From Microbacterium sp. C7(2022) (GTDB taxonomy: Bacteria; Actinomycetota; Actinomycetes; Actinomycetales; Microbacteriaceae), in NCBI RefSeq assembly GCF_028823665.1, contig NZ_JAPEHV010000005.1:1-64000 (forward strand): 64,000 nucleotides of DNA. Direction: 5' to 3'. Both the position numbers and the translations under genes were made by a program. Shown piece by piece: positions 14,530 to 23,505 of this stretch (positions are counted from its first letter, which is position 1; every line of letters begins with the position of its first letter). Under the pieces are notes generated by a model. The model had not been told where the DNA came from, ran no database searches, and saw nothing but the letters and a program-made list of their open reading frames with translations.

Positions 14530-15317
14530 CCGATCCATCGACGGGCGATGCCACCGAGACCGTGCGGTTGCAGAAGGCGCTCGCGAACGCGGGGGTGGCC
14601 TCGCGCCGCGTGGCCGAAGACATGATCGTCGCCGGGCGCGTGCGCGTAAACGGCGTGGTCGTGACCGAACTGGGCTCGCGCGTGAACACCGACGTCGATC
14701 TGGTCGATGTCGACGGCACCGCCGTGCAGTTCGACCAGTCGAAGCGCTACGTCATGCTCAACAAGCCGACGGGCGTCGTCAGCTCGATGAAGGACGATCG
14801 CGGACGCCCCGATCTGCGCCGCTTCACGCGCGAGTTCGACGAGCGGTTGTACAACGTCGGTCGATTGGATGCCGAGACCAGCGGTCTGCTCGTCCTCACC
14901 AACGACGGTGAACTGGCGCACATTCTCGCCCACCCGTCGTTCGGGGTGACGAAGGTGTACATCGCCAAGGTCGAAGGAACCGTCACCCCGCAGACGATCC
15001 AGAAGCTCACGCGAGGGATCGAGCTCGAGGACGGGTACATCGCCGCCGACAAGGCGCGTCTGCTGTCGAGCTCGGCCGAGGGTGGTGGGTCGCTGGTCGA
15101 GCTGACCCTGCACTCGGGGCGCAACCGCATCGTTCGCCGCATGATGGCGACCGTCGGGCATCCGGTCATCGACTTGGTGCGTCGCCAGTTCGGTCCGCTG
15201 CACCTGGGAACGTTGCCAGCGGGGAAGACGCGGGAGTTGACTAAAGTGGAGCGGGGCGATCTGCTCACTCTCGCGCGCCGCGCGACGGAGGGGACCCCGG
15301 GGGACCAGGAGACCTAA
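14526..15317 (+). CDS. RluB/RsuA-family pseudouridine synthase
   Basis: A 263-aa rRNA pseudouridine synthase. An S4 domain (VRLQKALANAGVASRR, residues 14-29) precedes the catalytic domain. The motif GRLDAETSGLLVLTNDGE holds the catalytic Asp. LHSGRNRIVRRM and the C-terminal segment fit the RluB/RsuA branch. In Gram-positive bacteria the gene beside scpB is usually rluB, acting on 23S rRNA helix 89, which is the likely function here. The start overlaps the scpB stop. Confidence 0.9.
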   Translation: MTDPSTGDATETVRLQKALANAGVASRRVAEDMIVAGRVRVNGVVVTELGSRVNTDVDLVDVDGTAVQFDQSKRYVMLNKPTGVVSSMKDDRGRPDLRRFTREFDERLYNVGRLDAETSGLLVLTNDGELAHILAHPSFGVTKVYIAKVEGTVTPQTIQKLTRGIELEDGYIAADKARLLSSSAEGGGSLVELTLHSGRNRIVRRMMATVGHPVIDLVRRQFGPLHLGTLPAGKTRELTKVERGDLLTLARRATEGTPGDQET

Positions 15318-16445
15318 GTGACCGATTCGACCGCGACAGCCGTGCGCGCGCGCCCCGCCGCGCGCGTGACCGGCACCGTGCGCATCGTCGGCGCGGGACT
15401 GCTCGGGTCGAGCATCGGTCACGCGCTGCGCGCACTCGGCGTCGATGTCGCCCTCGAAGACGCATCGCCGTCGCAACTGCGGCTCGCCATCGACTACGGC
15501 GCAGGCCGACAGGCGGCGGACGACGACGCACCGACCCTCATCGTGGTGGCGGTGCCGCCCGATGTCACCGCCGACGTGATCGAGCGCGAACTCTCGCGGT
15601 ACCCGGACGCCGTCGTCACCGATGTCGCGAGCGTCAAACTCGAGCCGCTGCATGAGTTGCGCGCACGGGGGGTCGACCTCACGCATTACATCGGCTCGCA
15701 TCCTCTCGCAGGGCGCGAGCGCGGCGGAGCCATCTCGGCGCGTGCCGACATCTTCGTCGGGCGGCCCTGGGTCGTGTGCCGCGACGGTGAGACCCCGGCG
15801 GCTGACCTCGCACTCGTCGAAGGGCTGGCGCTGGATCTCGGCGCCACGCCTATCGAGATGTCGCCCGAAGAGCACGACCGCGCGGTTGCGCTGGTCTCGC
15901 ACGTTCCGCAGTTGGTGGCGAGCCTCCTCGCGGGCCGATTCGTCGACGCCGCCGATGGCTCCCTGCGCTTGGCGGGGCAAGGTGTACGCGACACGACGCG
16001 CATCGCGGCATCCGCCCCCGAACTATGGGTGCAGATTCTCGGCGCGAACGCCGCGCCCGTGGTCGAAGTGCTCGACGCGCTCGCCGCTGACCTCTCGTCG
16101 GTCGCCGATGCGCTGCGCGCACCCGATGAGCCCGGCGCGCGCCGGGCGGTCGCCGACACGATTCGTCGGGGCAACGACGGCGTCGAGCGCCTCCCCGGGA
16201 AGCACGGCCAGAACCGCCGTTTCGAGCAGGTGGTCGTCATGGTCGACGACACGCCGGGCCAGTTGGGCCGACTCTTCGGCGAACTGGGCGAGCTTGATGT
16301 GAACGTGGAAGACCTGCGTCTGGAGCATTCTCCGGGCGCTCAATTCGGCTTGGCCGAAATCAGTGTTGTGCCCACCGCGGTACGACGCGCTGTAGACGGC
16401 CTCGAGTCGCGAGGCTGGAAGATTGCGAGCACCACCAATGACTGA
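15318..16445 (+). CDS. tyrA: Prephenate dehydrogenase
   Basis: A 375-aa prephenate dehydrogenase of tyrosine biosynthesis. The NAD-binding motif is [20 protein letters not shown] (residues 21-40). [12 protein letters not shown] and the [15 protein letters not shown] helix are typical of TyrA. The last 80 residues form an ACT-like domain ([19 protein letters not shown]), probably for feedback control by an aromatic amino acid. The GTG start is directly adjacent to the upstream TAA, with GGAGA before it. Confidence 0.92.
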   Translation: MTDSTATAVRARPAARVTGTVRIVGAGLLGSSIGHALRALGVDVALEDASPSQLRLAIDYGAGRQAADDDAPTLIVVAVPPDVTADVIERELSRYPDAVVTDVASVKLEPLHELRARGVDLTHYIGSHPLAGRERGGAISARADIFVGRPWVVCRDGETPAADLALVEGLALDLGATPIEMSPEEHDRAVALVSHVPQLVASLLAGRFVDAADGSLRLAGQGVRDTTRIAASAPELWVQILGANAAPVVEVLDALAADLSSVADALRAPDEPGARRAVADTIRRGNDGVERLPGKHGQNRRFEQVVVMVDDTPGQLGRLFGELGELDVNVEDLRLEHSPGAQFGLAEISVVPTAVRRAVDGLESRGWKIASTTND

Positions 16446-17133
16446 CCCGATCATCGTCGCCATCGACGGCCCCGCCGGAAGCGGCAAGTCCAGCGTCTCA
16501 AAGCAGGTCGCACGGCGCCTCGGATTCGGGTACCTCGACACCGGAGCCGCATATCGCGCGCTCGCATGGCACGCGCTCGAGCACGACGCCGACACGTCTG
16601 ACTCGGCATCCGTCCTCGACGTCGCCAGTTCGTTCGACTACGCCATCTCGCTCGACCCCGACGAGTACTGGGTGCGCGTGGGCAGCACCGACGTTACCGA
16701 CGCGATTCGCGAGACGCGCGTGAGCGACGCCGTGAGCGGTGTGGCGCGCGTACCGGTCGTGCGCGAAGCGGTGAACAACATGTTCCGTGCCCTCGTGGCA
16801 TCCTCTGGCCGTCCCGGTGTCGTCGTCGAAGGGCGAGACATCACCACGGTGGTCGCCCCCGACGCGCCCGTGCGCATTCTCTTGACCGCCGCGCCCGAGG
16901 TGCGCGCTGCGCGACGCAGTGCCGAAGTGACGACGCAGGATGCCGCGACCGTGGCGGCCGCGCTGCACAAGCGCGACGCGTCGGACTCGGCAGTGGTGGA
17001 CTTTCTTACCGCCGCCCCCGGCGTTGAGGTCGTCGACTCGACCCACCTCGGCTTCGATCAGACCGTGGACGCCGTCCTCGACGTGATCCGCACATCTGTG
17101 CCCACCCAGACGGGAGCCGTTCATGGCAGCTGA
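16438..17133 (+). CDS. cmk: Cytidylate kinase
   Basis: A 231-aa CMP/dCMP kinase. The P-loop GPAGSGKS is at residues 11-18, then [14 protein letters not shown] and the [15 protein letters not shown] lid segment. ATG 16438, overlapping the tyrA stop by 8 bases, gives the normal N-terminus [14 protein letters not shown] five codons upstream is less likely. It is paired with der as in most bacteria of this group and overlaps it by 11 bases. Confidence 0.95.
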   Translation: MTDPIIVAIDGPAGSGKSSVSKQVARRLGFGYLDTGAAYRALAWHALEHDADTSDSASVLDVASSFDYAISLDPDEYWVRVGSTDVTDAIRETRVSDAVSGVARVPVVREAVNNMFRALVASSGRPGVVVEGRDITTVVAPDAPVRILLTAAPEVRAARRSAEVTTQDAATVAAALHKRDASDSAVVDFLTAAPGVEVVDSTHLGFDQTVDAVLDVIRTSVPTQTGAVHGS

Positions 17134-18655
17134 CGAACACACCGAAGAATTCGACGGCGGCGACGACCACCTCGCCGAGAACCTGTCGCAGATCGACGAC
17201 GACCTCGCCGACAAGCGCGCCGCGGCCCTTCGCGTCGGGCTGGAAGAGTACGATCTCGACGACGAAGACGCCGAGCTGCTCGAAGGCCTCGTGCGCGGCG
17301 AAGACGGCATCGAGTACCTCCCGGCGCTGCCGGTGGTCGCCATCGTGGGGCGCCCGAACGTCGGCAAGTCGGCGCTGGTGAACCGCATCCTCGGTCGCCG
17401 TGAGGCCGTGGTCGAAGACACCCCCGGGGTGACCCGTGACCGTGTCACCTACAAGGCCGAGTGGATGGACCGACGGTTCTCGCTCGTCGACACCGGCGGG
17501 TGGGAGCCTGACGCGCGCGGCATTGACGCGTCGGTCGCGGCCCAGGCTGAGGTCGCGATCGACCTCTGCGACGTCGTGCTGTTCGTGGTGGATGCCATGG
17601 TGGGCGCCACGTCGACCGATGAGCAGGTCGTGCGCTTGCTGCGCAAGAGTGGCAAGCCGGTCTTCCTCGTCGCCAACAAGATCGACGACTCGCGCCAGGA
17701 GCCCGAGGCTGCGGCGCTGTGGGGGCTGGGCCTCGGCACGCCTCACCCGGTCTCGGCGATCCACGGTCGCGGTGTCGCTGACCTGCTCGACGAGATCATG
17801 AAGGTGCTGCCCGATGTGTCGGCGGTGGCTAAGCACGAGATCGGTGGGCCGCGTCGCGTGGCGATTCTCGGTCGCCCCAACGTCGGAAAGTCGTCGCTGT
17901 TGAACAAGGCGGCGGGCGAAGAGCGCGTCGTCGTCAACGATTTGGCCGGAACCACACGCGACCCGGTCGACGAGATCGTCGATGTGGGCGGCAAGCTCTG
18001 GCGATTCGTCGACACCGCCGGTATTCGTCGCCGCGTGCACCTGCAGCAGGGTGCCGACTTCTACGCGTCGCTGCGCACCTCGGCTGCTCTCGAAAAGGCC
18101 GAAGTCGCTGTCGTCGTGATCGATGTCAGCCAGCCGATCAGCGAGCAGGACGTGCGCATCATCGACCTGGTGCTCGAATCGGGCCGCGCGCTCGTCCTCG
18201 CCTACAACAAGTGGGATCTGCTGAACACGCCCGAGTACGAAGACGCAGAGCGTCGCCGCTACCTCGAGCGTGAGATCGAACAAGACCTCGCGCACGTCGC
18301 ATGGGCACCGCGTGTGAACATTTCGGCGCGCACCGGGCGTCACCTCGAAAAGCTCGTCCCGGCGCTCGAGACCGCTCTGGAGTCGTGGGATCGCCGCATT
18401 CCGACCGGAAAGTTCAACGCGTTCCTGTCGGAGCTCGTCGCCGAGCACCCGCACCCGCTGCGCGGGGGCAAGCAGCCGCGCATCCTGTTCGGCACCCAGG
18501 CATCGACGCGCCCGCCGACATTCGTGCTCTTCACGACAGGCTTCCTCGACCCGGGCTACCGCCGGTTCATCCAGCGCCGCCTGCGCGAGCTGTACAGCTT
18601 CGAGGGAACGCCGATCGTCATCAACATGCGTGTGCGCGAGAAGCGCCAGCGCTGA
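17123..18655 (+). CDS. der: Ribosome biogenesis GTPase Der (EngA)
   Basis: A 510-aa protein with two tandem GTPase domains and a KH-like C-terminal domain. P-loops are GRPNVGKS at residues 76-83 and again in the second domain ([15 protein letters not shown]), each followed by DTAG/DTGG and NKxD motifs (NKID, NKWD). The first 70 residues are an acidic extension common in Actinobacteria. It acts in 50S subunit assembly. It is the last gene of the cluster. Confidence 0.96.
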   Translation: MAADEHTEEFDGGDDHLAENLSQIDDDLADKRAAALRVGLEEYDLDDEDAELLEGLVRGEDGIEYLPALPVVAIVGRPNVGKSALVNRILGRREAVVEDTPGVTRDRVTYKAEWMDRRFSLVDTGGWEPDARGIDASVAAQAEVAIDLCDVVLFVVDAMVGATSTDEQVVRLLRKSGKPVFLVANKIDDSRQEPEAAALWGLGLGTPHPVSAIHGRGVADLLDEIMKVLPDVSAVAKHEIGGPRRVAILGRPNVGKSSLLNKAAGEERVVVNDLAGTTRDPVDEIVDVGGKLWRFVDTAGIRRRVHLQQGADFYASLRTSAALEKAEVAVVVIDVSQPISEQDVRIIDLVLESGRALVLAYNKWDLLNTPEYEDAERRRYLEREIEQDLAHVAWAPRVNISARTGRHLEKLVPALETALESWDRRIPTGKFNAFLSELVAEHPHPLRGGKQPRILFGTQASTRPPTFVLFTTGFLDPGYRRFIQRRLRELYSFEGTPIVINMRVREKRQR

Positions 18656-18668
18656 TCAGACACACGAT

Positions 18669-18706
18669 CGAAGCCGCCGGACATCCTTCGGGAGCCGGCG
18701 GCTTCG
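18669..18706 (+). terminator. Terminator after der
   Basis: A 12-bp perfect stem (CGAAGCCGCCGG with CCGGCGGCTTCG) around a 14-base loop, 13 bases past the der stop. It ends 13 bases before the end of the convergent GNAT gene, so it may serve both strands. Confidence 0.8.
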
Positions 18707-18719
18707 TCGTATCGGGCGA

Positions 18720-19145
18720 TCAGCGGCCCTGGCGGCTGGCGCGCACCATCACCATGCGGTCCGGCTCGGCGAATCCGAACTGCTCGTAGAGCCCATGCGC
18801 ATCGTCGGTCACCAGCATCCATCGAAAGTCTCTTCCGGGTCCGTCGTCGATCATCATCCGCATCATGCGTTTGCTGAGCCCGTGGCCTCGGTGCTCGCCG
18901 ATCACGAACACATCGGCGAGAAAGGCGAACGCGACGCCGTCCGAGACCGCGCGGGCGAAGCCGACGAGCTCGCCGGTGTCGTCCCGATATGCACCGACGA
19001 CGCGCCACGCACCGTCGATCTGCGCGTCGACGTCGGCGCGAGTGCGCCAGCGACCCCAGTACGCCTCGGCCGACAGCCACGACCAGATCACGTCGCGTTG
19101 CAGTCTGCTCGGATCATCGCTCAGCGTGTAGGTCATGGCTGTCAT
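18720..19145 (-). CDS. GNAT family N-acetyltransferase
   Basis: A 141-aa acetyltransferase of the GNAT fold. The acetyl-CoA-binding motif A is in FLADVFVIGEHRGHGLSKRM (RGHGLS loop), and the C-terminal MLVTDDAHGLYEQFGF is the usual beta-5/alpha-4 region. The substrate is unknown. It stands alone, convergent with der. A second Met three codons in is an alternative start. Confidence 0.85.
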   Translation of the reverse strand: MTAMTYTLSDDPSRLQRDVIWSWLSAEAYWGRWRTRADVDAQIDGAWRVVGAYRDDTGELVGFARAVSDGVAFAFLADVFVIGEHRGHGLSKRMMRMMIDDGPGRDFRWMLVTDDAHGLYEQFGFAEPDRMVMVRASRQGR

Positions 19146-19219
19146 TCTGGCGCGGATGGTCGCAGCACCGATCGTGCCGATCGCGACCCGGTGGCATGGG
19201 GGTGTGAAAGGCTGGCAGC

Positions 19220-20155
19220 GTGACGATCGAACCGCCCGGGGCTTCAGAGCCGCGCCGCCCGCACGGCCCCCGCGACGCCGGGGATGCGTGGGTGATCGCG
19301 CCGAGCGGTGAACGTTACTGGGGGCGCTTCGGCGCGGCCGGCCTGCTGGCCGTGGACCCCGCGCGCGGAGTATTGCTGCAGCACCGGGTGTCGTGGAGTC
19401 ACTTCGGCGGAACGTGGGCGCTGCCCGGTGGCGCGCGGCACGAGGGCGAGTCGGCGATCGCTGGAGCGTTGCGCGAAGCGCAGGAAGAGGCAGGAGTTCC
19501 GGATGCCGCGACGACGCCGCGTGTGGTGAGTGTGCTCGACCTGGGTTTCTGGTCGTACGCCACGGTCGTCGCCGATGTCATGGTGCCGTTCGATCCCGTG
19601 ATCAGCGACCCCGAGAGCTACGAGCTGACGTGGGTGCCGATCGATGACGTGGACTCGTACCCGTTACACCCGGGGTTCGCGGCTGCGTGGCCCGCGTTGC
19701 GTTCGATGCTCTCGGTGACCCCGGCGGTAGTGGTCGACATGGCGAATGTCATGGGGTCGGTGCCTGACGGGTGGTGGAAGGATCGCGCGGGCGCCGCGTC
19801 TCGCTGGCTCGAGCGAATGGACGCGCTCGTGGAGTGGGGAGTGGATGCCGCGGCCCTCGGCCTGGCGGGTGGAACGTGGTTTCCGCGGTGGAGCGTTGTC
19901 GTGGAGGGGCAGGCGCGTGATGTGCGAGCTGCCGCCTCGCGCACGGCCGGCCGGGGGTATGCCGGCGGCGACGTGCATGTGGTGTCTGCGGCGGGATCGG
20001 GTGATGACGAGATCGTCGCCGAGGTGGCGCGCCGTCTCGATGCCGGTGACACCGTGACGGTGGTGACCAGTGACCGCGAGCTTGCGACTCGCGTCGAGGC
20101 GCTGGGTGCCGGCGTGCGCGGAGCGCGGTGGCTTCGGGAGTTGCTCGAGGCGTAG
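19220..20155 (+). CDS. Nudix hydrolase fused to a NYN/PIN-like domain
   Basis: A 311-aa two-domain protein. Residues 25-155 form a Nudix domain with the box GGARHEGESAIAGALREAQ then EEAGV. Residues about 165-311 look like a NYN/PIN-type nuclease fold: VVVDMANVMGS supplies the first acidic strand, GSGDDEIVAEVARRL a second acidic cluster, and VTVVTSDRELATRVEALGA the third with a conserved Asp. The acidic positions match the metal site of that superfamily, but this rests on pattern only. If correct, one protein combines nucleotide-diphosphate hydrolysis and RNA cleavage. Confidence 0.7.
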   Translation: MTIEPPGASEPRRPHGPRDAGDAWVIAPSGERYWGRFGAAGLLAVDPARGVLLQHRVSWSHFGGTWALPGGARHEGESAIAGALREAQEEAGVPDAATTPRVVSVLDLGFWSYATVVADVMVPFDPVISDPESYELTWVPIDDVDSYPLHPGFAAAWPALRSMLSVTPAVVVDMANVMGSVPDGWWKDRAGAASRWLERMDALVEWGVDAAALGLAGGTWFPRWSVVVEGQARDVRAAASRTAGRGYAGGDVHVVSAAGSGDDEIVAEVARRLDAGDTVTVVTSDRELATRVEALGAGVRGARWLRELLEA

Positions 20156-20164
20156 CGCCCGGTG

Positions 20165-20192
20165 CGGTCAGTGGTCGGCGGTCAGTGGTCGG
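20165..20192. repeat. 14-bp perfect tandem duplication
   Basis: CGGTCAGTGGTCGG occurs twice head to tail between the convergent Nudix-NYN and S4 genes. The second copy covers the stop codon and the last codons of the S4 protein, so the duplication sets its C-terminus. Confidence 0.9.
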
Positions 20193-20559
20193 AGCGGCCG
20201 CGGAGTTTGTCGATGTCGCGGCGCTCGCGCTTGGTCGGCCGCCCGGCACCGCGGTCGCGGACGGGGACGAACGCGGTCAACTCACGAGGCGGCGGCGGGG
20301 GAGTGCGGTCGTCGACGGATGCTGCGACGAGCGCCGCGCCCACGCGCTTGGTGATGGGCTGCACGACAACGAGGATCCGGTCGAATCCGTTGATGCGGAC
20401 GCGTAGTTCATCGCCCGGTCGCACAGCCTGGGCTGCCTTGGCCTTCTCGCCGTTGACGCGTACATGCCCAGCGCGGCATGCGGCGGTGGCGAGGGTGCGC
20501 GTCTTGTAGACGCGCACCGCCCACAACCATGCGTCGACGCGGGCAGTGGCATCCGTCAT
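20182..20559 (-). CDS. S4-domain RNA-binding protein (Hsp15/RqcP-like)
   Basis: A 125-aa protein with an N-terminal S4 domain (RVDAWLWAVRVYKTRTLATA, then CRAGHVRVNG) and a basic C-terminal tail. This is the Hsp15/RqcP family, which binds stalled 50S subunits carrying peptidyl-tRNA. The tail is Pro- and Arg-rich. It lies 4 bases before the YhhN gene on the same strand, so the three minus-strand genes 21816-20182 are probably one operon. Confidence 0.85.
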   Translation of the reverse strand: MTDATARVDAWLWAVRVYKTRTLATAACRAGHVRVNGEKAKAAQAVRPGDELRVRINGFDRILVVVQPITKRVGAALVAASVDDRTPPPPPRELTAFVPVRDRGAGRPTKRERRDIDKLRGRSDH

Positions 20560-20563
20560 CCGT

Positions 20564-21247
20564 TCAGTTTTTCATATCGGCCGTGCCGCGGGAGCTGATC
20601 ACCACCCCTGCGGCGATGAGGCCCTGACCGGCGCAATAGGTGAGCATGACGGCGGGGTCGGTCCAGTGCGGCATGGCGTCGGGAAGGAAGATGCGGAAGG
20701 CCAGGATCGAGTCGGATGTGAGGAAGAGCAGGCCGCCCCAGGCGGTCATCGGGTGGCAGCGTGTCGCGCTGGCGGCGGTGCCGACGAGGACGAGTCCGTA
20801 GACGGCGACGGCGATGGAGAGGGAACCCAGGTGCGGCCAGAGGGGGACGAGGAGCGCGCCCCACCAGAGCAGGTAGAGGGCCGACCACCCCGGCTGTGGG
20901 CGCAGTGCTGCGCGGCGCTGGAACAGCCAGATATAGACCAGGTGGGCGGCTCCGAAGAAGAGCAGCATCAGTGGCAGGGTGGGTGCGAAGGGGAAGAACA
21001 GGGCGGCCTCATCGCCGAGCCACGAGAAGAAGATCGCGAGCGTGAGCAGAGTGTGCGTGCGCGCCCAGCCGTGTGCTCGCGATGCCCACCAGACGCCGAA
21101 GGCGAGGGCGGGCATGAGGAGCAGTTTGGTGGGGGTGCTGACGGCGTCGCTGTCGAGGGCCCTCGCGAGGATGTGGACGAACGAGACGATGGCGAACGGA
21201 GCGAACGCCACGAGGAGTCGGGGCTTCACGGTCGTTGGGTGGCTCAT
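20564..21247 (-). CDS. YhhN family membrane protein (lysoplasmalogenase-like)
   Basis: A 227-aa integral membrane protein with about eight hydrophobic helices. FSWLGDEAALF and TSDSILAFRIF match the two conserved Asp-bearing motifs of the YhhN/TMEM86 family, whose animal members hydrolyse lysoplasmalogens. The bacterial role is not established. ATG 21247 overlaps the stop of the upstream GNAT as ATGA. A longer in-frame extension through the GNAT region is rejected. Confidence 0.8.
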   Translation of the reverse strand: MSHPTTVKPRLLVAFAPFAIVSFVHILARALDSDAVSTPTKLLLMPALAFGVWWASRAHGWARTHTLLTLAIFFSWLGDEAALFFPFAPTLPLMLLFFGAAHLVYIWLFQRRAALRPQPGWSALYLLWWGALLVPLWPHLGSLSIAVAVYGLVLVGTAASATRCHPMTAWGGLLFLTSDSILAFRIFLPDAMPHWTDPAVMLTYCAGQGLIAAGVVISSRGTADMKN

Positions 21248-21816
21248 GCGAGGCTCAGGTTGACGATGGCCCGGTGGGGAGCGGGGCGTGCGATCTCTGC
21301 GAAGCCGGCCGCCTCGAACGTCGAAAGAACTCCGGTGAACAGATTGTTGGCGGTGAGTTTCTTGCCGGCGTTCGGGTCGATCGGGTACGCCTCGATCACG
21401 CGCGCCCCGTTGTCGCGGGCGAACTCGATGGTGCTGGCGAGCAGGCGTGCGTTCAGGCCGGTGTTGCGATGTTCGCGGCGGACCACGAAGCAGGTCACGG
21501 CCCACACGGTGTCGTCTTCCCAGGGCGGGGTGGCGTCGTGGAATGCGCGTGTGCGGGAGAGTCGCTGTTGGGCTGTGCGGGGGCCGATGCGAACCCAGCC
21601 GGCGGGTTCGCCGTCGACGTAGGCGATGAGACCGGGAGTGGCGGATGCGACCTCGTGCGCAAAGATCGCGCGGCGTTCGTCTGCCGTCGTCGTGTTGAAC
21701 TGCGTGTTGGTGAGCGTCCACCATTGGCACTGGCAGCTGCGCCCGTCCCCGCCGCCGTCGAGCGCGTGCTGGATATCGTCGAAGCGGTCGGCGCTGGCCG
21801 CGATGATGTCGATCAT
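21244..21816 (-). CDS. GNAT family N-acetyltransferase with CxCxWW motif
   Basis: A 190-aa GNAT protein. A Cys-rich CQCQWW segment near residue 28 is followed by VWAVTCFVVRREHRNTGLNA, the acetyl-CoA motif A, and a C-terminal LSTFEAAGFAEIARP. It belongs to the same subfamily as the protein at 54147-54740, which has CQCERQ and FAAAGFTEVSHP in matching places. ATG 21816 lacks a strong ribosome binding site; a TTG at 21852 is an alternative. It is coupled to the YhhN gene by a 4-bp overlap. Confidence 0.82.
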   Translation of the reverse strand: MIDIIAASADRFDDIQHALDGGGDGRSCQCQWWTLTNTQFNTTTADERRAIFAHEVASATPGLIAYVDGEPAGWVRIGPRTAQQRLSRTRAFHDATPPWEDDTVWAVTCFVVRREHRNTGLNARLLASTIEFARDNGARVIEAYPIDPNAGKKLTANNLFTGVLSTFEAAGFAEIARPAPHRAIVNLSLA

Positions 21817-21893
21817 GGACGTGACGGTAGTCGTGGCATCCGACGCTCGCAACGCGTTCGCGCTGGTGGTTCGCGAGCACTCGCCGGAGCGGG

Positions 21894-21899
21894 TAGGAT
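21894..21899 (+). promoter_or_regulatory. Candidate -10 element for tRNA-Pro locus
   Basis: TAGGAT is 32 bases before the tRNA-Pro-like element and 123 before the intact tRNA gene. A CCCGGA-TCTAGG-TCCGGG hairpin follows at 21910-21927. It is the only promoter-like element seen before the tRNA. Confidence 0.4.
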
Positions 21900-21930
21900 A
21901 GTCGAGTTGCCCGGATCTAGGTCCGGGCGG

Positions 21931-21997
<67 letters not shown>

Positions 21998-22021
21998 CTC
22001 TACAACTAAATATTCACATCA

Positions 22022-22095
22022 CGGGATGTGGCGCAGCTTGGTAGCGCACCTGACTGGGGGTCAGGGGGTCGCAGGTTCAAATCCTGTCATCCCGA
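22022..22095 (+). tRNA. tRNA-Pro (anticodon GGG)
   Basis: A 74-base cloverleaf: acceptor CGGGATG with CATCCCG, D arm around AGCTTGGTA, anticodon arm CCTGA-CTGGGGG-TCAGG with anticodon GGG, T arm GCAGG-TTCAAAT-CCTGT, discriminator A. CCA is not encoded. Its 3' 31 bases are part of a 33-bp direct repeat with 26986-27018. Confidence 0.95.
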
Positions 22096-22097
22096 CG
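22065..22097 (+). repeat. Left attachment-site copy in tRNA-Pro 3' end
   Basis: The 33 bases from GGGGTCGCAGG to CCCGACG, covering the variable loop, T arm and acceptor 3' strand of tRNA-Pro, recur exactly at 26986-27018. A tRNA 3' end is the classic target of tyrosine-integrase elements. Confidence 0.88.
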
Positions 22098-22099
22098 TA

Positions 22100-22136
22100 A
22101 AAGCCCTGGTGAGACTGCAAATCTCACCAGGGCTTT
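22100..22136 (+). terminator. Terminator after tRNA-Pro
   Basis: A 15-bp perfect stem (AAAGCCCTGGTGAGA with TCTCACCAGGGCTTT) and a 7-base loop, starting 4 bases after the tRNA, ending in CTTT. Confidence 0.88.
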
Positions 22137-22448
22137 GTCATGTCCGGGCGTGGTCCCCCTCTGGTCCCCCCCGGTTGCTCGAAGCGTCGCGCTCGACCGC
22201 GATCGCGCCCCGGATCGGCTGCTCCCTGTGGATAAGGGGACCAAAAGGGGACCAGAAGCCGGATCGAGACCGGCTCCGGCCTGCCCGAGCAGTCACAGCC
22301 CGCGCTCCTGACGCCGCTTCGCCGCCGTCGACTTGGTCGTCGAACGGGACGACTTGCTGAGGAAGGCGTTGGCCTGCTCGGCGGCGGAGGCGAGGTGCCG
22401 GTCGCATCAGGCGCAAGTAGCGAATCCGCTGACGGATAGGAGGTAGTC
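22137..22448. other. Island left end without an intact gene
   Basis: This stretch holds GGTCCCC repeats around 22150-22170 and 22235-22255. On the minus strand a 34-codon stub ends at TGA 22293-22295 (translation HLASAAEQANAFLSKSSRST...), with an in-frame stop just upstream and no start. A basic helical C-terminus next to a tRNA attachment site is where an integrase gene usually ends, so this may be its remnant. The sequence alone does not prove it. Confidence 0.4.
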
Positions 22449-22811
22449 ATGCGTCCAGTCGTTCATGGCCGAGTAGCCACGGGCTACGAGCTGGTCTTGG
22501 AGAGATTCCGAGAGGTGATCGCCGACGGCACCGACTCGGCCGACTGTTGCGTCTATGTCGACAACGAACGCGTTGTCGACCTGCGCGCCGGGCGCAGTGC
22601 AGACAATGTGCAATGCATCTTCTCCGCGACCAAGGGTGCGGTGGCCGCCTGCGCGAACCTCCTCATCGAGCGCGGCGCTCTGGACCCCGATGCTCCCGTG
22701 ACTATGGTGCTACGCCGGGCTGGACCGGGTAGATCGCCAGGAACGCCTCGACGGCTTGGGCGGCCCACTGGTCGATCTGCACGTCATCGGGGGAGTGATC
22801 CAAGCCGGTGA
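22449..22811 (+). pseudogene. Truncated beta-lactamase-family serine hydrolase (N-terminal fragment)
   Basis: After a strong GGAGG ribosome binding site, the first 84 residues match the N-terminus of class C beta-lactamase/EstB-type serine hydrolases: VVHGRVATGYELVLERF, then VVDLRAGRSA, then the catalytic SxxK as SATK at residues 59-62. Homology stops at DPDAPVT (about 22700), exactly where the convergent TetR gene ends, and the remaining 36 residues are read out of frame through TetR. The Tyr and HxG active-site motifs are missing, so the product cannot be a working hydrolase. Confidence 0.8.
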
Positions 22812-23346
22812 ACATGGCACGGTTTACCGGATCAGCCATCAGCAACCAGTTGAATCGGGTGGCAGCGAGTGCGGGATCGTCCATCGCAACCTCGCCCGTG
22901 TTCGACCATCTGGTGAAGAGATCCTTCAGTACCTCGATGGTGCGCTCTGCGCCACGCTCGAAGAACGTTGCTGCGAGATCGGGGAACCGCTCGGCTTCCG
23001 CGATCACCGTTCGCCTCAGCCGCATCAACTCTGGCGTCAGCACGAGCCGGAGTTGAGCGCGACCGAGTGCGAGCAGGTCGCCGGCTAGATCGCCGGAGAC
23101 CTGGAGACGGCTGACATGTTCGGCTACGGCATCGCCTGCTTCGTCAACCCTCGCCGAGAGAACGGCCACGAACAGCCCTCGCTTGTCACCGAAGACCCGA
23201 TAGATGGACTGCTTCGAGACGCTCGCTCTCGCCACGATGCTGTCGATGCTGGCGGCGGCGAAGCCCTCGCTCAGGAACACCTCCTGAGCCGCCCGCACGA
23301 TGTCGGCGTACCGGCGCGTCGGCCCCGAATCACTACCTGGACTCAT
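22702..23346 (-). CDS. TetR/AcrR family transcriptional regulator
   Basis: A 214-aa TetR-type repressor. The helix-turn-helix covers residues 13-57 (ADIVRAAQEVFLSEGFAAAS, then IVARASVSKQSIYRVFGDK). The C-terminal domain is helical, ending WAAQAVEAFLAIYP. It lies in the island, divergent from the cupin gene, and its 3' end coincides with the break in the truncated hydrolase. The likely targets are itself and the cupin side. Confidence 0.9.
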   Translation of the reverse strand: MSPGSDSGPTRRYADIVRAAQEVFLSEGFAAASIDSIVARASVSKQSIYRVFGDKRGLFVAVLSARVDEAGDAVAEHVSRLQVSGDLAGDLLALGRAQLRLVLTPELMRLRRTVIAEAERFPDLAATFFERGAERTIEVLKDLFTRWSNTGEVAMDDPALAATRFNWLLMADPVNRAMFTGLDHSPDDVQIDQWAAQAVEAFLAIYPVQPGVAP

Positions 23347-23350
23347 GCCT

Positions 23351-23379
23351 GTATCGTAAGGTAACGTTCCGTACCGTAC
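23351..23379. promoter_or_regulatory. Possible TetR operator in island
   Basis: A T/A-containing stretch with repeated CGTA words and an AACGTT centre lies directly before the TetR start. The inverted symmetry is imperfect (GGTA-N8-TACC). The assignment rests mainly on position. Confidence 0.3.
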
Positions 23380-23505
23380 AACCGCGGACTTGGACGCTCA
23401 TGGTGTGCCGGGGCCGACCCCGGTTGCGAAGAGAAGCGACGCGGAGCGAGGTGCGACGCAGAGCGGAGAGTGGACAGTGACCGAAAAGAGACGGCGAGGA
23501 CTCCT

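Noticed and set aside
20564..21880. A 438-aa fusion of the YhhN protein with an upstream Arg/His-rich domain
   Set aside because: The upstream part is the out-of-frame shadow of the GNAT gene; ATG 21247 gives a complete YhhN protein.
22293..22400. A functional integrase or small gene at the island left end
   Set aside because: The frame has no start, is only about 37 codons and is closed by an upstream stop; at most it is a remnant.
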